Shown piece by piece: positions 44,097 through 53,627 of a stretch of DNA of 64,000 nt. Numbering within the stretch: the first letter of the stretch is position 1; every line of letters starts with the position of its first letter. Both the position numbers and the translations under genes were made by a program. This DNA comes from Vibrio sp. BS-M-Sm-2 (lineage in GTDB: Bacteria; Pseudomonadota; Gammaproteobacteria; Enterobacterales; Vibrionaceae), in contig NZ_CP167895.1 in assembly GCF_041504345.1 (NCBI RefSeq), positions 1,178,001 to 1,242,000 on the forward strand, written 5' to 3'. Under the pieces are notes generated by a model that had not been told where the DNA came from, did not search any database, and worked only from the letters and a program-made list of their open reading frames with translations.

Positions 44097-46244
44097 ATGA
44101 CCACTCACACTCGTTTTAAGTATTCATCATTGGCAGTAGCGTTACTGACTGCGTTTTCAGCGCAAGCATTGGCGGAAGAAACCGTTACTGCGGCAGATTC
44201 GAATGTAGAAACTATTACTGTTATGGGTAAAGCGTATCGTAATACAGCAACTAAATCGGCACTTGAGCCAGAAGAAACACCTCAAGGTATTACAGTCATT
44301 GATGAAGAACAGTTAGATCAACGAGGTGTAAAGTCTCTTAACCAAGCGCTTAGATACGCGCCGGGTGTTGTGACTGAGCAAAAGGGCGCATCAGTAACCA
44401 TGTACGATACGTTCTCGATTCGTGGGTTTAGTAACAATCAGAGTTACTACGATGGCTTGATTCTGCCGTTCCTGACTGGATGGAACCTGCAACCTCAGAT
44501 CGACCCTATTGCGATTCAGCAAGTTGAAGTGTTTAAAGGCCCTACGTCTGTGTTATATGGATCGATGCCGCCGGGTGGTATGGTCAACATGATCGCGAAG
44601 GCACCGCAAGAAGACGGGTCGACAAAAGTGGGTGTATCTACAGGCTCAAGAAACTTGATGGAAGCGTTAATTGATACTTCAGGTCAGTTAGGTGGCAGTG
44701 ACTTTTCATATCGTTTAGTTGCACTCGCTCGTAAACAAGACAGCCAAGTTGATAACGCTGAAGAAGAGCGTTATGTGATTGCTCCATCGCTAGATTGGCA
44801 GGTATCTGATAGAACACTTATTAACTTCAATCTTTACTATCAGAATGACCCGTCAATGGGTACTAATTCTGCAATGCCGCTTGAAGTGCTGAAGGCAAGT
44901 GATCCATCTGTGTCCATGGGCGACAAGAACTGGAGTACCTTTGAACGTGAAGTCTTGATGTTAGGTTACAAAATTAACCACCAAATCAATGACAACTGGA
45001 CTTTCCTTCAGAACGCTCGTTATTCCGATGCGTCGCTATATCAAGAAAACACCTACCATCGTGGTACGAATTTTAACGCCGCAACTGGTAGCTTAATTCG
45101 AAATGTGTATAGCACGGATGAAGACTCTCAAAGCTTTGTTATCGATAACCAAGTTTCAGGCCGCGTCGAAATTAGTGGCTTAGAGCACAATTTACTATTC
45201 GGTGTCGACTACCTAAAGCTAACAGGTGACTCTTTGTACAAAGAGTTTGATGCAAACAGTAGTTTCGGTGATTTCAACGCATACAATCCAAATAACGACC
45301 TTTTGGATAAAAGTCAGCTTCAAGAGAATTACCGTGAATCCCACGACATTACTACCGAGCAGTTAGGATTATATTTCCAAGATCAAGTTCGCTACGACGC
45401 GCTGGTTTTACTTGCTGGTGGACGTTACGACATGTTCAAAGCGAGTGACGAAAAAACGAGCATTTATCCAACAAGCGATGGCACAGAAAAAGCGGATCAC
45501 AATCAGTTCTCTTACCGCGTAGGTGCTTTGTATGAGTTAGATAATGGCATCTCTCCATTTGTAAGTTACGCGACGAGTTTTGAACCAGCTGCTGGTACCG
45601 ATATTAACGGTAACTCGTTGAAACCTCAGCTGGGTGAGCAAGTCGAATTCGGTGTGAAATACCTGTCTGCTGATATGGCACAGCAACTTACAGCATCATA
45701 CTTTTACATTACTAAGAAAGATTCAATTGCTGCCGATCCATCGGATCCAACGTATCGCTCTAAGATTCAGTTAGGTGAAGTGCGCTCTCAAGGTATGGAA
45801 GTTGAAGGCCGATGGTTTGTAACGGAAGATTGGGATGTGAACGCGAGCTATACATACGTCGATATGGAAGTAACGGAAGATGCAAACCCGGATCTAGAAG
45901 GAACGACACCAATTTACGTACCGACACACGCTGCGAATTTGTGGAGTAACTACTATGTGTACGGTGGTGCTTTAGCAGGAACGCGTTGGAGTGCTGGCGC
46001 TCGTTACATGGGTGACATGGAGATGGATGCAACCAATACTCAAGGGAAAGTGCCGTCTTACACTGTCGTTGATATCTCTGTGGGTTATGACCTAGGGGAA
46101 GCAAGTGAAACTCTGTCAGGTGCAACGGCTAACTTGCTCGTTAATAACCTGTTTAATGAAGAGTACTACACCTGCTACGACCAATCGAACTGTTGGTTCG
46201 GTGCTGAGCAGTCTGTAGAGCTCAGCGTGAACTACGAGTTCTAA
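44097..46244 (+). CDS. TonB-dependent hydroxamate siderophore receptor (FhuA/FcuA type)
   Basis: 715 residues. Signal peptide ends near ALA-EE (residue 26). A TonB-box-like ETITVMG (about residues 38-44) precedes a plug domain (about 60-165; NQALRYAPGV, IRGFSNNQSYYDG) and a 22-strand barrel ending in NYEF with terminal Phe. The family takes up ferrichrome-like or other hydroxamates using TonB energy. GAGGG precedes the ATG. It is followed by fhuD and fhuB, with a hairpin between; ligand identity is inferred from that context only. Confidence 0.85.
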   Translation: MTTHTRFKYSSLAVALLTAFSAQALAEETVTAADSNVETITVMGKAYRNTATKSALEPEETPQGITVIDEEQLDQRGVKSLNQALRYAPGVVTEQKGASVTMYDTFSIRGFSNNQSYYDGLILPFLTGWNLQPQIDPIAIQQVEVFKGPTSVLYGSMPPGGMVNMIAKAPQEDGSTKVGVSTGSRNLMEALIDTSGQLGGSDFSYRLVALARKQDSQVDNAEEERYVIAPSLDWQVSDRTLINFNLYYQNDPSMGTNSAMPLEVLKASDPSVSMGDKNWSTFEREVLMLGYKINHQINDNWTFLQNARYSDASLYQENTYHRGTNFNAATGSLIRNVYSTDEDSQSFVIDNQVSGRVEISGLEHNLLFGVDYLKLTGDSLYKEFDANSSFGDFNAYNPNNDLLDKSQLQENYRESHDITTEQLGLYFQDQVRYDALVLLAGGRYDMFKASDEKTSIYPTSDGTEKADHNQFSYRVGALYELDNGISPFVSYATSFEPAAGTDINGNSLKPQLGEQVEFGVKYLSADMAQQLTASYFYITKKDSIAADPSDPTYRSKIQLGEVRSQGMEVEGRWFVTEDWDVNASYTYVDMEVTEDANPDLEGTTPIYVPTHAANLWSNYYVYGGALAGTRWSAGARYMGDMEMDATNTQGKVPSYTVVDISVGYDLGEASETLSGATANLLVNNLFNEEYYTCYDQSNCWFGAEQSVELSVNYEF

Positions 46245-46265
46245 TTCATTTGAATACATAAATCT

Positions 46266-46290
46266 AAGCAGCCTGTGTAGGCTGCTTTTG
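46266..46290 (+). terminator. Hairpin between receptor and fhuD
   Basis: Eight-base stem AAGCAGCC/GGCTGCTT with a 6-base loop followed by TTG. Probably a partial terminator that gives more receptor than transporter, as at the vct operon. Confidence 0.65.
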
Positions 46291-46326
46291 TCGTTAAATA
46301 AACACTTAAAAAGTGACAGTGATTAT

Positions 46327-47265
46327 ATGAAAGCCAACTATTTTACTTCTCGTTTTCCTAAAGTGAGTTCGTTCATTGTCTCATTGAGCTTGTTGTTATC
46401 AGCTCAAGCGATGGCTAATTTTCAAGTTGAAGACAGTGAGGGTGTTAAAACCCTTGAAGCTCAGCCTGTTAGAGTGGCTGCGCTGAACTGGGACATTGCT
46501 GAACAAGTGATTGAACTCGGTGTAACACCAGTGGCAGTGCCTGATATCGCTGGCTATACCGATTGGGTTGTTCAACCTGCGATTCCAGAAGGCGTGGCGG
46601 ACATTGGCACTCGAACTGAGCCTAATTTCTCTGCTTTGAAGAAGCTAAACCCTGATGTGATTCTTATCGCTTCTCCTCAGAAAGATCTTCAGGAACGACT
46701 TTCTGAAATCGCGCCAGTACTTTACTACCAAACGTACAGTGACCAGCACAGCAATGCAGCGGCTGCTATTGAGAACTTCAAGAAGATAGGTCAGTTGCTT
46801 GGTAAAGAAGAACAAGCGAACCAAAAGCTGGCCGCAATGGGTGAGCGTATCGCTGTTCTAAAAGCTGAGTTAGATAAAGCGTATCCGGGCGACAAACCGA
46901 AAGTTACCTCTTTCCGTTTTGCGAGCACCACATCGGTGTTCATTTACGGCGATAACTCTATTCCACAGTACGCACTTGAACAGCTAGGCTTTGAGAATGC
47001 TATGGATCTTCCTGCAAGTCAGTGGGGCATCAGTCAAAAACGCATGACCGAGCTTAAGAACGTGAATAAGGGGATTGCGCTTTATTTTGAACCTTTCCCA
47101 TATCAAGACAAGCTAGACCGCTCTCCGGTTTGGAAGAGCATGCCTTTCGTTCGCAATGGTCAATTTAGCCCAGTCGCGGCAAGTTGGAGTTACGGCGGTG
47201 CAATGTCGATTTTGTATAACGCAGAAGCCATGGCGCACTCGTTGTTGACGCTAGCGGAGCAGTAA
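46327..47265 (+). CDS. fhuD: Periplasmic hydroxamate siderophore-binding protein (FhuD-like)
   Basis: 312 residues from the ATG at 46327; a TTG further up is unlikely. The signal peptide ends near AMA-NF (about residue 31). The mature protein is a class III binding protein with helical backbone between lobes, as in FhuD (RVAALNWDIAEQVIELGV, PVAVPDI, EPNFSALKKLNPDVIL). No lipobox. It delivers ferric hydroxamates to FhuB. The stop overlaps the fhuB start by one base (TAATG), a coupled pair. Confidence 0.85.
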   Translation: MKANYFTSRFPKVSSFIVSLSLLLSAQAMANFQVEDSEGVKTLEAQPVRVAALNWDIAEQVIELGVTPVAVPDIAGYTDWVVQPAIPEGVADIGTRTEPNFSALKKLNPDVILIASPQKDLQERLSEIAPVLYYQTYSDQHSNAAAAIENFKKIGQLLGKEEQANQKLAAMGERIAVLKAELDKAYPGDKPKVTSFRFASTTSVFIYGDNSIPQYALEQLGFENAMDLPASQWGISQKRMTELKNVNKGIALYFEPFPYQDKLDRSPVWKSMPFVRNGQFSPVAASWSYGGAMSILYNAEAMAHSLLTLAEQ

Positions 47266-49250
47266 TGAAATCCAGTGGTTTTATGATGGGGGCTGCGCTG
47301 TTTTGCGCTGCCCTTGTTCATTTATGGTTAGGGCAGTCGGAATTTGGCCCTATTAGTGAGTTGTTCCAGCAAGTATCCCAGATTGGTGATATCGCGACAT
47401 TCAATCGAATGGTTGATGATTCATTCGAGCTGATGACGTTAGCCTATGTCAATTTACCTCGCTTGGTGATGGCAATCTTGGTTGGCGGAACACTTGGCAC
47501 CATCGGCAGCTTGTTTCAACAACTGACACAGAATCGCATGATGTCTCCGTTAACTTTAGGCACATCATCAGGCGCTTGGCTTGGTCTGGTTATTCTGAAT
47601 GTGGTTGCGCCGATGTTGGTCGCTCAGTATTCAGTTTGGTTTGCTCTAATTGGTGCGCTGCTTGCGATGGGGCTTATCGTTTCCATTGTTGGCATCAAAA
47701 ATATGAGCGGCTTGCCAATTGTATTGGCGGGTATGGCGGTCAACTTATTGCTAGGGGCATTTGCAACGGCGATTATTCTACTCAACGACCAGTACGCACA
47801 GAATCTGTTTGTATGGGGAGCGGGCGACCTAGGGCAAAATGGCTGGGAACAAGTGCTGTGGTTGATGCCTAAGTTACTGCCGATTTTTGCCATATTCTTG
47901 TTGGCGCCAAGAGTCCTGACTTTGCTCTCGATCGGGACTGAAGGGGCTGCGGCGCGCGGGCTCAATATTGGCGCAACATTTTTTGTATTGATGGCGGTGG
48001 GTGTGTGGTTAGTTTCAGTGTCTATTACCTCGGTGGGCGTAATCAGCTTTATCGGCTTGATTGCTCCGAACATCGCTAGGCATCTAGGTTTTCTAAAGGC
48101 TAAATCTGAACTCATCGCGAGTTGTGTATTAGGTGCGCTATTACTTTGTGTCACTGACAGTTTGGCGATCTTCTTGGCGCAGTGGTCTTTGGACATGATT
48201 CCAACAGGGACGGCAACCGCAGTGATTGGTGCTCCTGCGTTGATCATTATTGCGAGAAAGCAAATGTCTGCTCAAGATCAGTTGTTTTTCTCAATGCCTA
48301 AAGGTCCGAAGTCTATTTCATCTTTGGCTTACTTCTTGTTGGGCTCGATGATCTTCGGGTTGTTGGCGTTGAGTGCATTGTCACAGCCTTCTTCTGATAT
48401 GGGCTACTTTGTTATCCCAGACGCATTTGAATGGTCTATTCGTTGGCCGAGAATGTTAACCGCGATATTCGCTGGTGGTGGCTTAGCGGTGGCGGGTGTG
48501 ATTTTACAAAGATTGGTCTACAACCCGCTCGCAAGCCCAGATATTCTTGGTGTGTCGGCGGGTGCGGTTCTGGCGTTGATTTTCAGTAGCTTATTCATGG
48601 GCTATTCGATTCACTCGCTAAGCCCGTGGGTTGCGTTTCTGGGCAGTGCGATTGCACTCGGTTTGTTATTGTTCCTTGGCAAGAAGCATCAGTTCGCTCC
48701 GTCTATTCTAATTCTGACAGGTATCTCGCTGACCGCGGTATTGGAAGCTTTGGTGCAATTCTCTCTAACGCGAGTCGGTGAGGGGAAATACACTTTATTG
48801 GCTTGGTTAGCAGGGTCTACCTATCGTGTTGAACCTGAGTCGGCAGTAATTATGACCATTGTGATAACGGCTTGTATTGGTGTGGCTCTGCTGCTGAGTC
48901 GTTGGGTGACCTTAATTGCGACTGGACGACAGTTCGCGAGTGCCAGAGGGTTGAATATCAATATCGCATATGTGGCACTGTTGTGTATTGTTGCGATCTT
49001 ATGCTCGGTCGTGACAACAACCATGGGGCCTGTCGCGTTTGTCGGCTTGTTAGCTCCGCATATCGCTGCAATGGTGGGGGCTCGTTTGGTTCGAGAGCAG
49101 ATCATCTTGTCGTTTTTAATTGGTGCTGCACTCATGCTATTTGCAGACTGGTTAGGGCAAGTGGTGGTGTTTCCGGCGCAGCTTGCGGCAGGGACGTTAG
49201 TTTCCATTATTGGTGGTAGCTACTTCATCTTCTTGTTATTGAAATCTTGA
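47265..49250 (+). CDS. fhuB: Fused hydroxamate siderophore permease (FhuB-like)
   Basis: 661 residues made of two FecCD permease copies in tandem (about 1-325 and 340-661), each with about nine to ten membrane helices; the repeats VNLPRLVMAIL and IRWPRMLTAIF mark the starts. This double form is typical of FhuB, which works with FhuD and FhuC. The ATG overlaps the fhuD stop. No ATPase follows; fhuC is encoded 5 kb away on the other strand. Confidence 0.92.
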   Translation: MKSSGFMMGAALFCAALVHLWLGQSEFGPISELFQQVSQIGDIATFNRMVDDSFELMTLAYVNLPRLVMAILVGGTLGTIGSLFQQLTQNRMMSPLTLGTSSGAWLGLVILNVVAPMLVAQYSVWFALIGALLAMGLIVSIVGIKNMSGLPIVLAGMAVNLLLGAFATAIILLNDQYAQNLFVWGAGDLGQNGWEQVLWLMPKLLPIFAIFLLAPRVLTLLSIGTEGAAARGLNIGATFFVLMAVGVWLVSVSITSVGVISFIGLIAPNIARHLGFLKAKSELIASCVLGALLLCVTDSLAIFLAQWSLDMIPTGTATAVIGAPALIIIARKQMSAQDQLFFSMPKGPKSISSLAYFLLGSMIFGLLALSALSQPSSDMGYFVIPDAFEWSIRWPRMLTAIFAGGGLAVAGVILQRLVYNPLASPDILGVSAGAVLALIFSSLFMGYSIHSLSPWVAFLGSAIALGLLLFLGKKHQFAPSILILTGISLTAVLEALVQFSLTRVGEGKYTLLAWLAGSTYRVEPESAVIMTIVITACIGVALLLSRWVTLIATGRQFASARGLNINIAYVALLCIVAILCSVVTTTMGPVAFVGLLAPHIAAMVGARLVREQIILSFLIGAALMLFADWLGQVVVFPAQLAAGTLVSIIGGSYFIFLLLKS

Positions 49251-49288
49251 AGAACATAGGTTCTACCAAAATTGAGAGTCCTTGATTA

Positions 49289-49336
49289 TCAAAGCTATTG
49301 GTATTCAAAACTACTGGCAATCAAAGCTACGAATGA
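49289..49336. repeat. Three degenerate 16-bp tandem repeats
   Basis: Units at 49289, 49305 and 49321 begin TCAAAGCTA, TCAAAACTA and TCAAAGCTA. They follow the fhuB stop and precede its terminator. The 16-base period and the CAAAGCT core recall the repeat at 12029-12092. Confidence 0.6.
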
Positions 49337-49372
49337 AAAGCAGTGAATGGAGCGATCCATCACTGCTTTTTT
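49337..49372 (+). terminator. Terminator after fhuB
   Basis: Long stem AAAGCAGTG...CACTGCTTT with inner ATGGA/TCCAT and 4-base loop GCGA, followed by TTTTTT. Confidence 0.88.
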
Positions 49373-49496
49373 ATTGATGTCGTTTGTGTAAGGGGGCGGT
49401 GTTAAGCAACACAGGTCTCGCTTCTTAATGTGCAAGTTTGGCATATGTTAATAAAATGTATAATCTAAAGGTCTGACCACTTATAAGGTAGCCACC

Positions 49497-50309
49497 ATGC
49501 CAAACCTCGATCGTATTACTTGTTCTATCGATGAAAACCAAATTGCGACGGTTGTGTTGAATCGACCCGATAAGCTCAATGCTATTGATATGGCGATGTT
49601 TGAAGCCGTTAATGACATGATAAGCGAGCTCAAGAAGAACAGAGATATTCGAGCTGTTATTGTTAAAGGCAGTGGTTCAGATTTTTGTTCTGGTTTAGAT
49701 GTTAAATCGTTATTGAACAGTAAAGTAGGGGCGATGAAGCTCTTGTTCAAATGGTTACCGACATTACCCAATGCTGCGCAGCGCTTTTCGCTTGGTTGGC
49801 GAGAGATCCCATGTCCTGTCATTTTTGCGATTCACGGGCGTTGTTGGGGAGGGGGCCTGCAACTGGTCAGTGGTGGTGATTTTAGGATCGCTAGTCCGGA
49901 CGCCAACTTCTCAATACTAGAGGCTAAGTGGGGCCTGATTCCTGATATGGGAGGTGCGATAGCATTTCGCGAACTGATGCGCAAAGATCACACCTTAGAA
50001 ATGGCGATGACCGCTAAAGTGATCGACTGCGTAACCGCGAAAGACTATGGATTGGTAACCAAGATTGCCGAAGACCCTTACGCTGAAGCCTATGCTTTGG
50101 CTCTTGAGTGTGCGAATCGGTCGCCAGATGTTGTCGCTGCTAATAAAAAACTCTATAACAAAACTTGGTGGTCAAGCCCTGGCATGGCTGTGTTTTACGA
50201 AACTTGGTATCAAATAAAGGTAGGGTTAGGTAAGAACAGGGCAATTGCTGCTCAGCGTGAAATTCATCGAGACAAACCACGCCCATACGTTGCCAGGAAG
50301 TTTAAATAG
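49497..50309 (+). CDS. Crotonase/enoyl-CoA hydratase-family protein
   Basis: 270 residues. The crotonase fold motifs are visible: oxyanion-hole CSGLDVKS near 63 and HGRCWGGGLQLV near 115, then ILEAKWGLIPDMGG near 147. At the first catalytic glutamate position (GGGCEL in hydratases) it has Gln, while the second acidic site (LEAKWG) and an Asp (IPDMGG) remain. It may therefore be an isomerase, decarboxylase or hydrolase rather than a true hydratase. AAGG precedes the ATG. It stands before the FadL porin, hinting at fatty-acid use. Confidence 0.82.
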   Translation: MPNLDRITCSIDENQIATVVLNRPDKLNAIDMAMFEAVNDMISELKKNRDIRAVIVKGSGSDFCSGLDVKSLLNSKVGAMKLLFKWLPTLPNAAQRFSLGWREIPCPVIFAIHGRCWGGGLQLVSGGDFRIASPDANFSILEAKWGLIPDMGGAIAFRELMRKDHTLEMAMTAKVIDCVTAKDYGLVTKIAEDPYAEAYALALECANRSPDVVAANKKLYNKTWWSSPGMAVFYETWYQIKVGLGKNRAIAAQREIHRDKPRPYVARKFK

Positions 50310-50390
50310 CTTTTGTACAGGAATAATGAATATTCCCTTTTTTTATAGGGCTTTGCGATAACCTTAGAACAATTTAATGTCTAAGGCTAA

Positions 50391-51587
50391 ATGAGCATCC
50401 TGATGAACAAAACTTTTACTTACTCTCTAGCTGCCACTGCAATCTTTACTAGCTTAAATGCATTCTCAAGTGGCCTGTTTTTGCAAGAAGCTGTCGTTGC
50501 CAACGCTGGTACTACTGGTGCTGGTGACGGTGTTTACACACGCTCTGCGGCGGCGATGTGGACTAACCCTGCCACTATGTCTCACATGGGTGAAAGCAAA
50601 ACGACTATCAATACAATGGCGTTTGATCTTGAGATGAAATACCAAGACAACGATGGTAACCCAGATGGTAAAGCTCATTCAATCCTGCCTTCATTTGGTG
50701 CGTTCCATGCTCATCAAGTCACAGACAAATTACACCTTGGTATTGCGTTAGGTGCAGTAGGTGGTTCTAGCCTTGATTACGGCAGTGAATGGGCGGGAGC
50801 TGCACTTTTAGAAGATATCACCCTAACCGCTATGCAAGTGAACCCATCACTAAGCTACAAATTGAACGATCAATGGTCTGTAGGTGCAGGTGTTCAATTC
50901 AGTTGGGCTGCGTTTCAACAAACAACGTCAATGCTTACTGCTAAGCAAGATACTGACTGGGCATACGGTTATAACCTTGGCGTAATGTACACACCTACAG
51001 ATAAACTCAAGTTAGGTGCTAGCTACCGTTCTAAACTTGAGCATGAATTCAACAATGATGTAAACGGTAAGCTAGGTGCTAACGTTTTGAATTCGTTATC
51101 GACAGATATTGCTTTACCTGAAATCATCGACGTCAGCGCTAGCTACGCATTGAACAAACAACTTGACCTATTGGCGAGTATTCAGTTCCATCGCTGGAGT
51201 GCGTGGGATGAGACAGTATTAGATTTCGGAGCAACTGATTTAGGCGGAATTCCAATCAAGCGTGACTGGGATGACGTTTGGAAGTTTGCGGTGGGTGCTG
51301 ACTATCAATTGAATTCAGATTGGCGTTTAAAAGCCGGCTTCTCTTACGAAACCTCGCCACAAGATGATCCTTCAATGCAGTGGGTTGACCTTCCTGTAGG
51401 TGAACAGTACCGCTACTCGGTAGGTGCTTCAACTTATTGGGATGACATCTTGATCGACGTGTTCTACGAATACGCAGATTTAGGTTCAGTTGACATGAAT
51501 CGTAATCTAGCCGATACACCGGTTACATTGGTTAACGGTTCTTTCGATGGTCGTATCCACTTTATTGGTGTTAGTGCGACCTTCTAA
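50391..51587 (+). CDS. FadL-family outer-membrane long-chain fatty-acid porin
   Basis: 398 residues. A signal peptide (about 24 residues from the second methionine) then the FadL N-terminal hatch starting SGLFLQEAVVANAGTTGAGDG with the NPA segment (TNPATMSH), and a 14-strand barrel ending in GVSATF. It imports long-chain fatty acids or other hydrophobic molecules. A second ATG at 50403 is an equally good start. The stop overlaps the next start (TAATG), so the neighbour barrel gene is translationally coupled. Confidence 0.88.
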   Translation: MSILMNKTFTYSLAATAIFTSLNAFSSGLFLQEAVVANAGTTGAGDGVYTRSAAAMWTNPATMSHMGESKTTINTMAFDLEMKYQDNDGNPDGKAHSILPSFGAFHAHQVTDKLHLGIALGAVGGSSLDYGSEWAGAALLEDITLTAMQVNPSLSYKLNDQWSVGAGVQFSWAAFQQTTSMLTAKQDTDWAYGYNLGVMYTPTDKLKLGASYRSKLEHEFNNDVNGKLGANVLNSLSTDIALPEIIDVSASYALNKQLDLLASIQFHRWSAWDETVLDFGATDLGGIPIKRDWDDVWKFAVGADYQLNSDWRLKAGFSYETSPQDDPSMQWVDLPVGEQYRYSVGASTYWDDILIDVFYEYADLGSVDMNRNLADTPVTLVNGSFDGRIHFIGVSATF

Positions 51588-52276
51588 TGACATTACGTAC
51601 TCTATTACTTGTTGCTGCTGTAACGTTCGGGTCTATGGGGGCTTTTGCTGAAGAGAAGCACCCTGATGATCCGACTAAAATCGTGACCAAAGCCGGCGTT
51701 GCTTATAACGAAGATTTGCAGTTCTCTGGGTCTATTGGGCTTGATGAAGCGCGAATGATCAATGCTCGTGTCAATGCAGACGGTGAAGAGTGGCGAGTAG
51801 GTGGTTCATGGTTGTTGCCGATGGGTATCGTGAACTTCAACTTTAGCCGCTCTGAGTATGATAACGATGCTTACAAGAACAACTACAGTATTGGTACATT
51901 TATACCACTGAGTTATTTTGATATTGAGCCTTTCGGTTGGCAAATCTTCCCTATGGCTGGTTACAGTTATAATGATGGCGAAGTGGCCGTGTTCGATGAT
52001 GATAACGTTGGTTCTGACTATGTATTGATGCCGAGTTCAACACACGGTGGCTACATTGGGGCGTTTGGCCTAAAAACGATAACCGATGAATGGTCTATCA
52101 TGGGCTTCGGTGGCGGTTCCATGGGCTCTGATGATTATTCAGGCTATTGGATGGGAGTCGGCGCTAGCTACAAATTGAGTGACGCTCAGTCGTTCAATTT
52201 CTTCACTATTTTTGCCGAGGATGACTTTGGTGAAAATAACAGTGTCGGTGCTTCTTACACCTATGAATTTAAATAG
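51587..52276 (+). CDS. Beta-barrel-like exported protein coupled to FadL
   Basis: 229 residues. Signal peptide to about FA-EE (residue 21), then a mature region rich in alternating aromatic and acidic residues, ending in YTYEFK (one residue past the usual aromatic end). Acidic loops such as FDDDNVGSD could bind calcium. I do not recognise a family. Its start codon overlaps the FadL stop by one base, which suggests joint action, perhaps as a partner in fatty-acid or lipid uptake. Confidence 0.7.
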   Translation: MTLRTLLLVAAVTFGSMGAFAEEKHPDDPTKIVTKAGVAYNEDLQFSGSIGLDEARMINARVNADGEEWRVGGSWLLPMGIVNFNFSRSEYDNDAYKNNYSIGTFIPLSYFDIEPFGWQIFPMAGYSYNDGEVAVFDDDNVGSDYVLMPSSTHGGYIGAFGLKTITDEWSIMGFGGGSMGSDDYSGYWMGVGASYKLSDAQSFNFFTIFAEDDFGENNSVGASYTYEFK

Positions 52277-52313
52277 CTTTTCTGACCATTGTCTTAAATA
52301 ACTAGAACTGAGT

Positions 52314-52340
52314 GTAGGCTTACCGATTGGGTGAGCCTAC
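52314..52340 (+). terminator. Stem-loop after FadL pair
   Basis: 11-base stem GTAGGCTTACC/GGTGAGCCTAC with one G-T pair and a 5-base loop, 38 bases after the stop. The T-run is poor, so termination is uncertain. Confidence 0.5.
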
Positions 52341-52514
52341 TCTTAGAATCTATTCTAATCCTTTTTTGTTGGCAATAGTTGCCTGTTTCTTATATGAGAG
52401 TGCCACTCTCTTAATCTAGATTAAGTTTTACCTGCCATATTCTCTGTAGTATCCGCGCAATCAGCCTCACGCTAGATGGGGTAATTGCGTAGCACGATTG
52501 AATGAGGAATAGAT

Positions 52515-53627
52515 TTGAGTATTTTGTTTACAGAAACCCGCATTGGCACCATGACACTGAAAAACCGCTTTATGAGAAGTGCGACGTGGGAAAATATGGC
52601 AACTGAAGATGGCCATATGACAGATAAACTTTACGCTATCTATGAAGAGTTGGCTCTAGGTGAGGTTGGCTTGATCGTGACGGGTTACGCGAACATCGTT
52701 GAAGAAGAAAAGCCGAATGCGGGCATGATGGGGATGTATAATGACTCATTCATTGCAGAGTATCAGAAGCTGACTCAACTGGTGCACGATAACGACTCTA
52801 AAATCGTGATGCAATTGGCTTATGGTGGCACCAAAACCACGCATGACCTTGGCGAACGAGTGATCTACGCACCAAGTGAAGTTCCAGAAAAAGGGACTCA
52901 AACACAGGGTAAAGCAATGACCAAAGATGAAATCGACTACATTGTTGATGCCTTTGCTCAAGCGTCATTGAGAGCACAGAAGTCAGGTTTTGATGGCGTC
53001 GAAATTCATGCTGCTCATACCTATCTGATTAACCAGTTCTTAAGCCCTTATTACAACCAACGTGAAGATGAATACGGCGGTAGCTTAGAAAATCGCATGA
53101 GATTCTTGCTTGAGATCTACACGGCAACACGCAAGTTGGTCGGTGATGGCTTTCCTATCTTGGTTAAGTTGACTGCTTCTGAGTTTTTCGAGGGTGGTGT
53201 AACCTTCGATGAAACGCGTTTGGTTTGTAAAAAGCTAGAAGAAGTAGGCGTTGATGGCATCGTGGTTTCTGGCAATATTCACGGTAAAGCCGACACCATG
53301 ATTGGCGAGTCTCACGATGGCTTTACCATTCAAGCTGAAGGCTACTTCCATGAATACGGCCACGCAATTAGCCAAGCCGTCGATATCCCAGTTATCACGG
53401 TAGGCGGCTTAACGGATTTTGATGCCATTGAAGCTATCGCAAACAACACGGGCATAGAGTACTTCGCACTTTCACGCCCTTTGTTGTCGGAACCGCATCT
53501 AGTTAAGCGTTGGAAAGAAGGGGATAGAAGCCCTGTTGAATGCGAACGATGCTCTAAGTGTCGTACCAAGCGCGGTAACTTCTGTGTCGTGAACAAAGAC
53601 AGAAAAGTACAACTTGCTCGCATGTAA
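52515..53627 (+). CDS. NADH:flavin oxidoreductase (OYE family)
   Basis: 370 residues, a TIM-barrel FMN enzyme of the old-yellow-enzyme group. Motifs: NRFMRSATWEN near 18, the FMN/substrate HAAHTYLINQFLSP near 174, EDEYGGSLENRMRF near 193 and the late GGLTDFDAIEA phosphate loop. The start is a TTG at 52515, with GAGGAA 7 bases upstream. The C-terminus ends in a cysteine cluster CxxCxxC-x7-C (C at about 346, 349, 352, 360), unusual for a single-domain enzyme. The substrate is unknown; it likely reduces an activated C=C bond. Confidence 0.85.
   Translation: MSILFTETRIGTMTLKNRFMRSATWENMATEDGHMTDKLYAIYEELALGEVGLIVTGYANIVEEEKPNAGMMGMYNDSFIAEYQKLTQLVHDNDSKIVMQLAYGGTKTTHDLGERVIYAPSEVPEKGTQTQGKAMTKDEIDYIVDAFAQASLRAQKSGFDGVEIHAAHTYLINQFLSPYYNQREDEYGGSLENRMRFLLEIYTATRKLVGDGFPILVKLTASEFFEGGVTFDETRLVCKKLEEVGVDGIVVSGNIHGKADTMIGESHDGFTIQAEGYFHEYGHAISQAVDIPVITVGGLTDFDAIEAIANNTGIEYFALSRPLLSEPHLVKRWKEGDRSPVECERCSKCRTKRGNFCVVNKDRKVQLARM

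Noticed and set aside
47624..48247. 207-codon antisense frame within fhuB
   Set aside because: It is a shadow of the highly hydrophobic fhuB reading frame, without a start signal or recognisable domain.
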